From Dryomyza anilis (taxonomy: Eukaryota; Arthropoda; Insecta; Diptera; Dryomyzidae), in the NCBI GenBank assembly GCA_951804985.1, contig OX638130.1:6062791-6126790 (forward strand): a stretch of 64,000 nucleotides of DNA, in the 5' to 3' direction. A model generated the notes under the pieces. The model made no database searches. It saw nothing but the letters and a program-made list of their open reading frames with translations, and was not told where the DNA came from. Shown piece after piece: positions 22,541 to 35,009 of the stretch; position 1 is the stretch's first letter, and every line of letters begins with the position of its first letter. Made by a program: the position numbers and the translations under genes.

Positions 22541-24553
22541 TCAGCAAACCGTTTCCATTGGTATCTTGGACTGCGTCACATTGTTTGCTCCAGCAGCAGC
22601 AGCAGCGGCGGCGGCATTGGCGCCCAACGTGGTATTAATCGAAGTATTTTGTGTGGTCTCGCCACACGCCGTCAACGAGGGCAAACCATGCGAAGAGCTT
22701 GAATGATGTACACCATTTGTGGTGTTTGTGATTTCTTGCCGCGCGGCGGCACACCACAAACGCTTGATGGCCACCCAAACTTGTGGCTGACACCCAATGA
22801 CCAAAAATATGAAAACACCTTGCAGCGCATTTACCAAATCCGTGACAAACCAGGCGGCATGTGGACCGCCAACCAGCCATGAGATAACTTCGGCAATCCA
22901 GGTGACACCCATCACAATCAGCAGCTTGAGGCAAACTTTGCCCAAAGCAGTCTTCTCGCTGGAAGACTTGACATCATCGCGCTTCCAGAGGCCACATGTC
23001 AACTGATGTGTGGTCGAGATGAAAAGCATAATATTGGCGCAGAGCAGTATGCCAACCGGACCAAAGAAATAGGCGAAAATCTCCAGACTTTCGCCGCTAA
23101 ACCAACAGCTGCGCACACCAAATCCAGGACGCAGCAGCTGCGTATCAGCGGGCAGTTGATCCAGACAAACGGCAATGACAGCTATCAACAGCGGTATGCC
23201 CCAGGCATAGGCGCTATAGAGACGCAGACGAAACAGCTCCTGATTGCGCTCCAACGAGCTGGGACGAAAATCGCGAAAGGTCCACCAGATATTAAAACAC
23301 ATCGTGTTCAGCCAGAAGAACGCAGCCAAAAAGAAGAAATGCATAATACTGGCGATCAGGGTGCAGGCAACGCTGCCCAGCTCCAAGGTGCTCGTTAGCT
23401 GGGTGTACGCGAGCAACAGATCGCCGACAAATAGGCAGAAAACATAGTAGATCTGACAGCGCCAGTGAAGAACATGATGCACCGAGGGCATTAAATAGCC
23501 GGCGATTAGCGTGGCAGCCAAGAAGATGACCGAAATCAAGATGCCAATATTGAGCACAGCGACCTGCAGCTGCTCGCTGTCCGCACCATCGGCGACAGCA
23601 GTAGCAATGGCAACATCGGCTTGTACAAAATGATGCAAACATGTAAAGACTTTGACGCTGCTACCATGTGGCGATTTGTCTGTCGACTGCTCTAGCATTT
23701 GCTGATTGCTGCCGGGCATTTGAATATGTTCCAAGCAATAGTCGGCGCTGCTAAAGTTCTTTTGCTGCAGCTGTAGCTCGCCTGTCGAAGCATTGAGCTG
23801 CGCATCCTCAAAATCACCAGCGATGGCAAATGCCTGCGATGCTTCGCGACACTTGGGAAACCCGTAGATAGTGTGAAATTGTTGCGGCGCCACCGGCAGC
23901 TGCAGCATATTGTTGCTCTTCTCAAAGTGACACGTTTGCGCCGTCACATTATAGATGCCATGTTTGCCACAACATTTCTTCAGTTTTAGGTGTGGCGGTG
24001 CGTTGCTATTTTGCGGCGGAAAACACACCAAAGCTGCCTCACGATCCACGCAAAAGTTGCGCGGCTCTATGAACTGCGACCGTTCGCGCAAGTACAAAGA
24101 GCCATTGGAGAAAAGTATGATGTTGTCGCCATCAGTGAATAGTTCGAGTTCATCGGCGCTGCTGCAATCTGGCGATGGCGCCAACAACTGTGTCTCATTT
24201 TTGACTGTGTCATCCTGTAGTGGACGCACATTCTCCACAAAACTTATAAATTTTGGACTTTCTCCCTTGAGCGCAAAGTTTTGTCCTTTGTTAATAAGAA
24301 AAATCATTGGCACCCAGTGTGGCGTATTGCCTAGGACGCAAGACTGTGCCATATCGAGATGTTCGCCTAGGTGGCAACATTTGTTCACCTTGACACGGGG
24401 TGGTGGTGGCAGGCGGCGTGGTGTTGTTGTTGCTGTTGTATTTGTATTGTTTGTGACTACCAGCGCATCTGCTTTTGTCCATTTATTCTGTGACGACATG
24501 ATGGCCAACCAAACAATGCCAGTCACTAGTAGTAGCTGCAATGATTTCTTCAT
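22541..24553 (-). CDS. mthl1: Methuselah-like G-protein-coupled receptor (Mthl1-type)
   Basis: A single-exon 670-residue secretin/adhesion-class (family B-like) receptor of the plasma membrane. The frame stays open further upstream; I chose the ATG at 24553 because a signal peptide (MKKSLQLLLVTGIVWLAIMS) follows. The ectodomain (residues ~30-330) holds two cysteine modules, around VNKCCHLGEHLD and LKKCCGKHGIYN, with several N-x-S/T sites. The seven membrane segments follow in order from VAVLNIGILISV to DLVNALQGVFIFLVIGC. The disulfide pair is probably Cys in GSVACTLIA (TM3) and RSCWF (loop 2). The tail is long, with a poly-Ala run, ending PMETVC. Length and architecture fit Mthl1, known in Drosophila as Mist, the receptor for Fog in epithelial folding. 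Orthology is my inference. A consensus donor sequence (GAG|GTGAGT) overlaps the stop codon. An AATAAA lies about 110 bp downstream. Confidence 0.85.
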   Translation of the reverse strand: MKKSLQLLLVTGIVWLAIMSSQNKWTKADALVVTNNTNTTATTTPRRLPPPPRVKVNKCCHLGEHLDMAQSCVLGNTPHWVPMIFLINKGQNFALKGESPKFISFVENVRPLQDDTVKNETQLLAPSPDCSSADELELFTDGDNIILFSNGSLYLRERSQFIEPRNFCVDREAALVCFPPQNSNAPPHLKLKKCCGKHGIYNVTAQTCHFEKSNNMLQLPVAPQQFHTIYGFPKCREASQAFAIAGDFEDAQLNASTGELQLQQKNFSSADYCLEHIQMPGSNQQMLEQSTDKSPHGSSVKVFTCLHHFVQADVAIATAVADGADSEQLQVAVLNIGILISVIFLAATLIAGYLMPSVHHVLHWRCQIYYVFCLFVGDLLLAYTQLTSTLELGSVACTLIASIMHFFFLAAFFWLNTMCFNIWWTFRDFRPSSLERNQELFRLRLYSAYAWGIPLLIAVIAVCLDQLPADTQLLRPGFGVRSCWFSGESLEIFAYFFGPVGILLCANIMLFISTTHQLTCGLWKRDDVKSSSEKTALGKVCLKLLIVMGVTWIAEVISWLVGGPHAAWFVTDLVNALQGVFIFLVIGCQPQVWVAIKRLWCAAARQEITNTTNGVHHSSSSHGLPSLTACGETTQNTSINTTLGANAAAAAAAAGANNVTQSKIPMETVC

Positions 24554-27500
24554 GTTTCGTACACAATACACTTCACTCTGCTGCAATGCACACACTTTTC
24601 TGCAGTCTTATTGCTATTATATTTTCTTTATGTTGTATTTTCTTTTATTAATTTCTTTTTTTTTATGTATCAGTATCATACAAGAAATGCATTGTTTGGT
24701 TTTAATTTTTCTAGGCTGCGCCTTCTTTTTTTAATCACACACTGTCACATATATGCACGTTTATTTTTGCAATTGTTTTATTTAATGCCATCAGATTTTT
24801 AATATAGTATAAAACCGTCAAAATGTATACAAAAGTAAAAAGAATTAATTATTTCATTGGTCTCGCCGTGAACTGTACGAACGAACTGCCGTTGAACCGA
24901 AATAAATTGAAGTGTGCCGAGCAATGAACGAACGTCGTCTGTTCAATTGCTTCACTTCAAAATGATTTCAACATATCTCTTGACGTGCGTGATGCGCAAG
25001 TGTTGCCAACACTTAGGGAATCTTATGAAATAGGGAATTAATTTGTCGAGTGCTTTTGATTTTATTTTTGTTTATTTTAAAATGTACTTCTCTGCTTATA
25101 TCAATTAAATTCTAAAAAGAAATATATAGCTTAAATAATATAATCAAATAATATTTATTTATATATCGTCGTAGTAGAAGTTAAAAAAAAAACTACATAC
25201 ATTTTTAGTGCAAAACTTCATATTAGAGTGATTTATATTGTAAATTGTAGTTGATGAATTACAAAAGTTGAAATGCCGTTTGATAGCTTAATATTTTACA
25301 ATTATTTTATATTAATATTAACCACATAGATTATATATTATTTCAGATTTTTGTAAACGTAATATTGAAAATACCAAAATATATTTTGTCGTTTGTAGAA
25401 TTAAAGTCACCAAATACATTTATCAAATTCGATTTTATTGCATTTTTTGCCATATACTTTCGTTACCTTTCTATTGGAAAAGTCATAGTTTTTATAAATT
25501 TAGTAATTTTAAATAAAATAATTAAAATTACTATATACATTTTTAAATGAAATTTTTAGAATAAAAAAGAACTTAGCATCAAAACTTGTAGAAATTGTCA
25601 AATTAAAACTTAAATTTGTAGATTTTGCAATCTTTATTAATAAAAACCAAAATGTTGATGAAGACGGAAACAAATATTCTAATTAAAAGTTAAATGTTTT
25701 TGCTAAAAACTTCTTCATTTACAATATTTAACATTATAATACAGTGCCGATTGGATATAGAAACGTTATCCCATACTTAAATTATGCGAATATTTCTACA
25801 ACAACAAAAAATGTCTGCATGTCACATTTCAGGCCAAAAATTTACCCTTTTGTTTAACAAACAAAAACACAACATTGTTATACATCCAGCAGATCCGGCT
25901 TTGTGTATTTCATAAGTTAATTAAATAAAATCTGTTTTAATACTAATTGGTATCACTTAATAGTCTAAATTAACAAATTTAGTTCTGCATTTATCAACAT
26001 TCTTAATTGAAACTTTCTTTGTATTTGTGAAAATCTCTATTGAATTAAAAACCGAAAAAGATGACACTCTGTTAACGATTGCGTACAGTAACCTTGGCAA
26101 ATGTTTACACTACATATTTTGTTTATTATATAAACAAACATTTTTTATCGTGATTTTAAAACAAATACCTTCTTCATGAGTGTGTGATTTGGTTGGGTTT
26201 TAAATCCAGTATTTTTCGTTTCGGCTATTTCTTAGAATTGTTGCTGTTTGTATTTTTAAGCAAGGTGTGATAAACGCTGCTGTAATCAAATTTATTATTT
26301 ATATGGTTTGTTAAGTCAACTGCAACGTCCAAATATAGATTGAGATTAGGTTAATTTAGCTGACGAAAATGTATATTTAGTATGAAGCGTGCCAATGGCA
26401 GCGAGGTATACAGTAAATAATTATTTTATATATTGAGAACAATATATTAAATGAAATATTATAAAAAGAATATTCTTGTTATTCTAAACTCATTCATTGA
26501 ACATACCTCACAGGATTTATTTAGTAACAAAAAAATGTTGCTATAATATTTAAAAAATAGCAAAAACGTTACTAAAGTTTATACATATTTTACATATATA
26601 TTCCTCCATATTTTATTTATTAGATTTAATCAGATTTCGATATAAATTTATAGAGTTTATGTCTGTTTTGTAGCTAAAAATATATTTTTTAAAAGTACTT
26701 ATGTGAAATAATTACCACAAAAAATCCATTTTCCCACATCAATTCATAAATATAATCAATAGGCATGTGGCCAAATGGGAAATAATTTCTTTTATGATTG
26801 CTCATGGATTCGGCTTTTTTAGCAGCTTAAAAGTACAAAAATTGTCGAGTATTGTGTGAATGAAACATCATTAAATAAAAATAGACAAATACATAAATTT
26901 CCAGTTGTATGACAAATCATATTTCAAAAGTTAAAATTTAAAACAATAACAAATATTTAATTTGTACTCCTTCATTGCGAATTAATTAAACGTTTAATGC
27001 AATTATTAATTAAATATATGTGAAACTCTTGCTGATAATGTGAATAGTGAATTAAATCTAGTAGTTTTTCATGTTTCTGGCTGTTCTTTTGTTCTTCGGA
27101 AGCATTTTATAGCTTCCACGCATTGGGATCTCGTGGAAGATCACTACAATACGAATTTTTCTTGATATAAATGCTCCTACAGCTGTTTGCATTCGAATAC
27201 ATCAAAAACCATGCTAAAAAAAAAAGTTCCAAGTCTTTCTGCTCTATAAAATCTTATTTCCAATTTTTACTTATTTTGTTTTTTAATAAATTTGACATAC
27301 AATTAAAAAGTAAACAAAACCAAAATATGTTGTCAAATTTTAAGCCTGAAAATTGAAATTGTGCTGAAAAAGTAACAGAACTTGAAACTTTTTAGCCACT
27401 TTTTATGTGACACTTTGAACTTGTTCAAGAAATTGAACTTAATTTTCACAATTTTCATTTATAATCGGGACGTTTCACACTTATTGTGAAAACGTACATA

Positions 27501-28301
27501 ATATATTTTTCTCCTTTTATTTCAACTAGTTAGAAACTTTTTAAGCATAAAAAAAGCCAGTGTCATAACAGCATAAGGGATATCTATCGACATTTTTTTT
27601 TATTTGGCAAGCGTTATTTTATTCGCACTATAGAACACTAACAAAATTCCCATGAAATGGAAAAGGGACTGCACTCATTTTTTGTTAAATGCCTAATTTT
27701 CTAATTAACAAATGTTTTCTAACGATTTATGTTTTTTGTTTTGAGTAAAAACGAAAATTTGTTTAAAATATGTTTATAATGAACATCATGATCGTTTTGA
27801 AATATTAAATACTTTTATATTCTCTTATCAAAGTTATTTAATAGTAAAGTTATGAAGTGCAAACGTTTTTCTTTAAAATAAATATCGAAATTGTTGAATT
27901 TTTTGTGTATAATTATATATTTTTGTTATAAATATGGGATTTATGGACGGATTTTGAATGTTTGAGAAATATTTTCCATTTTTATTTTTCTGAGAGATTT
28001 TATTCAGTTAAAATCTCACAAGATATTTATTTTTTTTCTGCGGAATAAAATGATTTTTTTGAGAGATCTGGCATCGATTCTAATGGGAAATTGTGGCAAC
28101 TATAACAGAAATTAAACTTTTCACAGGGTGTGCCATTCAGCACATATTTATAACTTTTTTAAAGATCTGGCAACACAGCTGTCGATTTTCATTTTGTTTT
28201 TTTGACGAGAAATTAAAATTGTCGCGGTTGAACTAGTAACAATTTCCAATTGTAATTTAAACTTGAACGTATTTAAATAAATTTCTAAATTTCCCAAAAT
28301 A
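24554..28301. other. Intergenic DNA: receptor 5' region, then AT-rich sequence
   Basis: The ~400 bp upstream of the receptor (24554-24960) is less AT-rich near 24860-24960 and probably contains its 5' untranslated region and promoter. A decayed relative of the 12404 MITE starts at 25161. The rest up to Siva is AT-rich with no coding region that I can support. Confidence 0.45.
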
Positions 28302-28955
28302 ATGGAGGCAATTGCACGCAAGCGCGATCGCTCAAACGATCCACCATACAGTTTGCAGACAAAAATACATGTAAATCAACAAATAGTCAACCTGCAAGAT
28401 CCGGAAAAAATGAAAAAAGTACATGGTAAATTATTTAGAATGAACAATTTCTATATAGTAATTAATATTTTTATTAATTGTAGCCAAAACCATAGAATTA
28501 CTGTTCAAAGGAGCGAAATCAGTCAATCTGGAAATACCGCCTGAGCAGGAGAAGGATATGACAAAGTTACTAATACTATCAGGAGATGGCGAAATTGATT
28601 TACTCTACCACGAAACGGTAAATAAATGCTTTAGTATTTGTATAAATTTAAATTGAAAACAACAACAGCCCACTGATCTGTCGCTCGAGCGCAAAAAGTC
28701 AAAATGTTGCGATCGCGAGGCCTACATTGATCTGCCCTGCATCAATTGCAATGTGAATTTGTGCGAATTCTGCGGCTACTCCTGCACTGGTTGCGGCGCC
28801 TTTCTATGCAACAATTGTATTACTATCTTGTAAGTATTAAGCATTTTAATAAATTATATTAAAACTAAAGTAAATTCTATTATAACTATAGTGGTTGCGG
28901 TTCTCTTGACTTTCCTAAATGCGAAAAATGCAAGCTATTCGATGCTGCGTATTAA
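28302..28955 (+). CDS. Siva: Siva-like apoptosis-regulatory protein
   Basis: Four exons: 28302-28425, 28484-28617, 28669-28829 and 28892-28955, all with GT-AG introns of 50-62 bp, give 160 residues. The N terminus has SLQTKIHVNQQIVN and the helix-like TIELLFKGAK, both typical of Siva. The C-terminal half is cysteine-rich, with C-x2-C pairs in LPCINCNVNLCEFC, YSCTGCGAFLCNNC, and GCGSLDFPKCEKCKLFD, forming the zinc-binding region. Mammalian SIVA1 (175 residues) binds TNF-receptor-family members such as CD27 and acts in apoptosis; in flies the role is less clear. An AATAAA at 29062-29067 probably ends the transcript. The gene is convergent with the MADF-BESS gene, with only 155 bp between the stop codons. 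Confidence 0.88.
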
Positions 28956-29110
28956 AGACCTTTATTATGATAATGTAACAATTGCCACAAGTGCCGTTTT
29001 ATTTATTTATGAATTAGTTATAAGTGATTTTTGTATTGTAATTGTTTTTATGTTTGAAATTAATAAAAAAAAGCAGTCGTTTCATTAATATTAAAGAGAT
29101 AAACCTCGAA

Positions 29111-30558
29111 CTACACTTGATCGTAATAGACACAGTCCTCGAGTTTTATAATTGTATTGCTTGTGGTCGGTTTCTGCTGTTCGTTGAATTGCAGGTATTG
29201 ATCGCTGACTATTAGCTCCACTGCTGGCGTTTCCTTAGACAAACTAGTTTGTTTTGGTTCAACAGCTACATTGTTTGTTGCTGCTTCATTTAAACTATTT
29301 AATTGTTGCTGTTGTGCCTGCTGCAACAATTCAATTTCTGTCTTTCCCACTAAATGAGAAATTTCCATTTTAATTTCGGCCTGTCGCAAAGCAGGGAATT
29401 TAGCAACTGTATCACAAATGCTGGCAAAGAAATGTTCAAGTCCTGTCGATTTAGGTGGTTTCTTATCTGTCGTTAACATTTTCTTTAGCAATAATCTTTC
29501 CATATTATTACTGCTTGCAGCGGTGGCGGCTGTCGATGTAGTAATGCGCTTTTTACGCCTGTTGCAGTTTTGCTCAATGTTGTTGCCATTATGGTTGTGA
29601 TTGTTTGTGGAGTCTGCAAATTCTGCTGCACTGAATAAAATCTCCGGCGGCGGTGAAACATCAATATCAAAATATATTTCTGGCTCTTCTGTGCCATCTT
29701 CAGGCATAGCTTCATCGGTTTGCTCTTCAACAGGCTCTTCGAGTTCCAGCACCTCATAGGTTTGGGATACTTCGCTGGTAACATCACTAATTTGTGTTTT
29801 GCTCCTTTAAAATGCATAATTAAAACATGTATTATTTTTGGTAGAGGTAAAACTAACTAATTACATATTCAAAAATACATTTATTATTTTGAAAATATGT
29901 AAAAAGTATTTATTGCATTTTAAAAACTAATATGTCATTTGAAAGAATATAAAATGAACTTTTAATTGATAACAAAATCATCAGAGAAGGTAAAATTATA
30001 ACACGTATTTTACAAAGCATTTCATTATATTGTATTTAGTCAGTTTTACTTCTATAATGAGGTTTTTTTTACATACTCTCTTTTGCCAATTGCTTTTATC
30101 TCCAAGAATGACAACTGTTGCATACGTCTGCGCACAAAGTCCGAAACGGTGCTGTTCGTCGTAGCTACTTTCAAGCGCATCCGGACATAATAGTCACGTA
30201 TGGTAGCCCATTTTTTCATGCAGTCATTACCTATAAGCATATGTAATATTTTATTATATTGCACAAAGAGATTATAAATAATTACAGAATTTTTAGTATA
30301 AAAACTTTGCTCGATTAACAAATGCCATTTAGAGGTATTTGTAACCTCGACCAAGTTCCGTTATATACAGATAAAAAACAACTTACTGCTCTTATTCATT
30401 TTACTGCCGATTTCATACCACAAACGATAACGCGATTTTTGATTTTTATACAACTCATGCCGTGGATTATACAAAAGTTCATGTATTTTTACAAATTTTA
30501 TTAGCATATCTTCCTCCTTTGGCGTGAATTGATTAGGTCTTCTTCGTCTGTCTTCCAT
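29111..30558 (-). CDS. MADF-BESS domain transcription factor
   Basis: Three exons on the minus strand, 30558-30387, 30230-30077 and 29804-29111, join in frame (phases 1 and 2) into 339 residues. The MADF domain (residues ~15-100; EDMLIKFVKIHELLYNPRHE, then NDCMKKWATIRDYYVRMR) is split by the first intron. The middle is acidic (ELEEPVEEQTDEAMPEDGTE). A BESS motif lies at about FFASICDTVAKFPALRQAEI...MEISHLVGKTEIELL, followed by a Gln run. MADF domains bind DNA and BESS motifs mediate protein contacts, as in Drosophila Adf1 and Dip3. The donor after exon 2 is GTATGT, chosen over a downstream GT because it keeps the frame. I cannot name the orthologue. Confidence 0.85.
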
Positions 30559-33140
30559 ATTTTTTTTTTTTGTATTTTATAATTTTATTTATTAAAGCAA
30601 CTGCTAAACTATTTTAACTGACTGACGGCACTGACACACGACGCAAGCTCTATGATTTTCAGATGACAACTGAACTAAGTAACGAACGTGTCCGCTCGAC
30701 TGAAACGTGCCGTTTCATGAACGCGCTGTTGTCTGCTTAACCTGTTATGTCTGCGCGAATTTTAAAGCACAAAAGATTTTAGGTGTTTTCAGACAAATGT
30801 TACATTATTTTTGATGGGAAAGTTTTTTTTATTTGAAAAACAATTTACACAAAAAAAAAAGTTTCCACATATTTTCAATTCCATGGATTTTTTACAACAT
30901 TTAGTTTTTCCCGGAGTTGGTGAAAACTATTTTCAAAAATAATAAATATTACGAACAATTTAACGTAATTACAAAATTTTTACAAAAAAACCTTTGATAT
31001 TAAGGTCATGTGGTAATAAAGGTGAATTGACTAGTGTTACTTGTTTCAATTCCATATATTCTATGGTTAACTACTTGTTTAAGTGACAGTTAGTGTCTAA
31101 CCGAAGATAGTCAAAACGGTCTCAATATCGATTAAGCAGTGTGATTTTCTTATTAATACTGCGCACTGTTTTATCGATATTACCAAATTAACCATATATT
31201 AGTTCTTATTCGCACAGGCTTTAAATATATTTTTGGATTCCTTAATAAAGTTTTAAAATTTTATTACTTCGCCCAGCTAAGTTTGTGTATATGCAAATAG
31301 AGGATAAAGAAAAGGTGAGATTTTTTGAGAGTTACCACGCCTTTTTGTCATAGCACGCCCACATTATCAGTATGTTAAATATGATTTTATTCTTTTAATT
31401 GCAACGATTAAAAGTCAGGAGTTGTAGCTTTTTAACAGTTTTAGTTATATGGAAGGTGCCACGCCACTTTGTCCAATCACGCCCAAATTCGACACAGAGA
31501 TTAATATCATTCATCTACATTGTTGAGCTACGTAGACATGTCTGTCTGTCATAAGTACGTAGACATTTCGAGTTAAAGGAACACTTTGTATCTTAGGGGA
31601 TACAATTTCAAAAAATTCCTTAAATAGTGTTACATATTACAGCATTCGATCGGTTTTGTATGAACATTTAAACCATAGGATTTTTAATTTTATTTTATAC
31701 AAAAAAATGTAATGCATAAACTAATTTAAATATTTAAAAAATCGTTATATTCAATAAAAATATATACAGTAAAAATATATAAATCGTTTTGATGATAACT
31801 TTAATACAAAATCATTTGGTTGCCAAGACTATAAATTTTAATATCTTCGAGAAAATATTTATAATGGGCAGAAACAGGTTAAGCCCAGAGTAAAGCTCAA
31901 ATGTTTTGCTTTAATAACTGATGAAAGCCCTCGCAAAATAGTAATCGAAATACATACAAAATGAGCTATTTATTACCTTTTTGCACATTTATTTATTATA
32001 TATTTACAATCTATTTGTAAAATTTTATAATAAAATACAATTTTTGCATGATTTTTAAGCCAGAGATAGAATAAAAATGGCGTCACATACCATTTTCTGG
32101 GGATGTTCGTAGAAGTCACGTACGATTTTGTCGTTAAGTAAAACAGTGACGGTGTAAATATCATCAAAAAGGTGGACACTAAATTAAAAAAGATGATGAT
32201 TTAATTTATTGATATTCATTTTTTTTTTGCGATAGCAAATCTGTAATATGATTTTTTATAGTAAATTACTTAATTTGTCACATACCTAATGGAAACAGTG
32301 ACGGTATAAACATTTTCACAAAGAGAAACTCTTTTAGTTTTAAAGAGATATACATTTTTTTTGCGATAGCAAATCTGTAATATTATTTTTTATAGTTAAT
32401 TACTTAATTTGTCACATACCTAATGGAAACAGTGACGGTATAACAATTTTCACAAAGAGAAACTCTTTTAGTTTTTAAAGAGGAAAAAATATATATTTTC
32501 CTTTTTTAGCCATCACAATTCAATATTGATTTGTGATGGCATCTTTGTCTCAACTATATTAGCAGAAACAATTGTCAAATTCGATAATATTTTTAATTCT
32601 ATTTGCGATTGTGTTTGAAATATATAGAACATCCCAAGGAACATTTATACGGAGCCTACGGCACTCACAGAATCACAACATCGTCATTGAACGTTCCGTA
32701 TACGGCACCGTTAACGGACCGTTTTGTTTCTTGGGATATATCTCTAAAATATATCTCTGAAAAGTAACATTAAACAAATCAACGAAATTACAGTGAAATG
32801 TATTAATTACGTTACAACAATTCATAGATAATGTGACTGAAAACGAATCGTCAGGCAGTGACGCGATACGACCGTTAAAATAAAACTTTCTACAGGCTTC
32901 ACATTTCGTCACCTGAGAATTTGTTTGACCCATACGCCATTTTTGGGTGAATGGAGTTAGGAATTGGATATATAAATTACATATTCTCTTTCGAATTCCG
33001 TCATCCATTTTTGTTATTTCGTATAAATTCGGAAATATTCAGCATCGACTTTGCTCCAAATTCACTATTTAAACGTTAACTTAATATTGTATTGCACTAC
33101 TTTTTGGCATATGGAGCAAATATTCAATATAAAATATTTT
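30559..33140. other. Intergenic DNA: promoter side of the MADF-BESS gene, then repeats
   Basis: Positions 30620-30760 are GC-richer and probably hold the promoter of the MADF-BESS gene. A repeat-like stretch at about 31270-31600 contains 'accacgcc', 'agcacgcccacatt' and 'gacatgtctgtctgtcataa', reminiscent of degraded Helitron-type sequence. A short palindrome occupies 32629-32741 (ATCCCAAGGAACA against TGTTTCTTGGGAT). A 111-codon frame at 32673-33008 (-) starts with ATG but has no domain and no conserved context. Confidence 0.4.
32144..32482. repeat. Tandem duplication, ~134-bp unit
   Basis: 'gcgatagcaaatctgtaata' begins at 32229 and again at 32363, and 'cctaatggaaacagtgacgg' follows in both copies. 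A third, partial copy starts at 32144 with 'cagtgacggtgtaaat'. There is no coding potential. Confidence 0.85.
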
Positions 33141-33369
33141 ATAATAATAATAATAGTTTGGTACTACAGTCCTATAAAAACTTAGGCCGAGCTTTCACAC
33201 CATTTTGAGCTGTGCGTCTTATATTTGTACTCAAAGTGGTAGGACCTAAATGGTATAGTGGTATAGAAAAATGTTTCTATGAAAAGATGTTGTTAGCCCC
33301 TATCCAGGCTTGAACCGGGGACCTTTCGGCTCGCAGTCCAACGCACTAACCACTGAGCTACCGTGGCTA
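33141..33369 (-). mobile_element. tRNA-derived SINE, copy 3, internally deleted
   Basis: On the minus strand the tRNA-like head with 'ctcagtggttagtgcgttgg' and 'ggttcaagcctgg' and the (ATT)n 3' tail are present, but about 80 bp of the body between 'ggtataga...' and 'ggtcctacca' is missing. Confidence 0.85.
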
Positions 33370-33614
33370 TAAAATATTGTATTTTACTTTTATTTGACGT
33401 ACGTGAAATTTGCTATACAAAGTCTAAGAATTGGTTTGCGCTATCTACTACAAAAATATATATTTTTTAAAATGCTGCAAATAAAAAAATGTTTATCGTG
33501 TAGATGTTGAGATTTGTTTTCTTATATCTTAACTTAACATTTTTAAGACACTTTCTGCTGCAGAGAAACCCAGCCCGAAAAAAACATTTTATTTTTTTTA
33601 ATTTTATCGAAATC

Positions 33615-34025
33615 ACCCATTAAGCAATTTAGGAGCGCTCTAAAATTGGAGTAATAAAAGAGACCAATTTTTGAGTGTTTTATGAGCCCTCAGAAAAATG
33701 ACTCTTAAAAGTATCTCATTTAATACTGTTTTCGGAGCTCTTAAAAATATTACTCATAAAAGATTCATAATTAGTAGTTATTTAGGAGCCCTCATAAATC
33801 AGACTCCAAAAATAAAATTGTTTCTGAGCGCTCAGAAAATAGACTCATAAAAGTTCTATATTTTAGAATGTTTTAGGAACGCTCCAAAATTTGACTCATA
33901 AAAGAGTCTCATTCATGAGCGTTTTAGGAGCCCCCTCAAATCTCATAAAATCATCAAATTTAAGAGTATTTTTGGAGCACTCAGAAAAGGGAGTCATAAA
34001 AGTATCTTATTTATGCTGGCTTAAG
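33615..34025. repeat. Diverged 60-65-bp tandem repeat (SatB, old part)
   Basis: The theme 'ttaggagc(g/c)ctca' + 'aaaat.agactcataaaag' recurs about six times with much divergence. It shares wording with the 115-bp repeat that follows and is probably its older relative. Confidence 0.7.
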
Positions 34026-34329
34026 GAGCCTACTGTTTAAATAAAATTGATATACTTATATTCGTTTTGAATTTGAAATCAAATGAAAAATAATAAAATA
34101 TTAGTGTAAATTCCATACATATTTAATGGATTTTTTGAAATGAATGCATTTTTTCACGGATGTCTGGACTAAGAAAAACATGAACATGTACTAAATTGGA
34201 TTCATTTCAGACACATTTTATATTTCTGAAGAACGAAAAACTCCAAAAATGAAGAAATTGTCATGTCTGGAAATTCTCAAAAATGTGAATGTTTTAAGAA
34301 TATTTTAAAATGATCAAAAATACGCAGAT

Positions 34330-34860
34330 TTTTGGACTCTTTTTAGAGCTCAAATATGAGTGCTTTAGGAGTAATAAAAGTGTCAAAAATATGAGGATTT
34401 TTGGGCGCATAAAATGGTGCCCTCTACCCAGGGGTTGGGAGTCTTTTTGGACTATTTTAAGTGCTCATATATGAGTATTTTAGGAGTAATAAAAGTGTCA
34501 GAAATATGAGGATTTTTGGGCGCATAAAATAGTGCCCTCTACCCAGAGGTTGGGAGTCTTTTTGGACTATTTTTAGTGCTCATATATGAGTACATTAGGA
34601 GTAATAAAAGTGTCAGAAATATGAGGGTTTTTGGGCTCATAAAATGGTGCCCAGGGGTTGGGAGCCTTTTTGGGCACTTTTTAGTGGTCAAATATGAGTG
34701 TTTTAGGTATAATAAAATAGTCTGAAATATGAGAGTTTTTGGGCTCATAAAATGGGGCCCTCTACCCAGGGGTTGGGAGCCTTTTTGGGCACTTTTTAGT
34801 GCTCAGATATGAGGGTAACACTCATAAATATGACACATTTAGAAGTCTTAAAAGACTCGA
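34330..34860. repeat. 115-bp tandem repeat (SatB, young part)
   Basis: About 4.4 copies of a ~115-bp monomer start near 34335, 34449, 34563, 34670 and 34785. Landmarks are 'tcataaaatggtgccc', 'tctacccaggggttgggag' and 'taataaaagtgtcagaaata'. Copies are nearly identical except for an 8-bp deletion in the third. The minus strand gives an open frame of 69 codons (34539-34748), a by-product of the repeat. Confidence 0.9.
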
Positions 34861-35009
34861 AATGTTTGCTGGGCAGTCAGAGTAATAAATAGAAATCTTT
34901 AACACTTTTTTTAACATTTTCGATAGTTTTATTTAAATCAGTCATAGTAATAAATAATAATCCCTAAGACTATACTTATTATATCCATGCGTTAATTACA
35001 CAAATTCCC

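Noticed and set aside
23955..24734. Long open frame on the plus strand opposite the receptor gene (259 codons) and several shorter antisense frames at 22797-23642.
   Set aside because: They mirror the codon structure of the receptor on the other strand, lack domains and splice sites, and their translations are Cys/His-rich nonsense.
32673..33008. 111-codon ATG frame on the minus strand.
   Set aside because: No domain, no partner exon, and it overlaps the short palindrome at 32629-32741.
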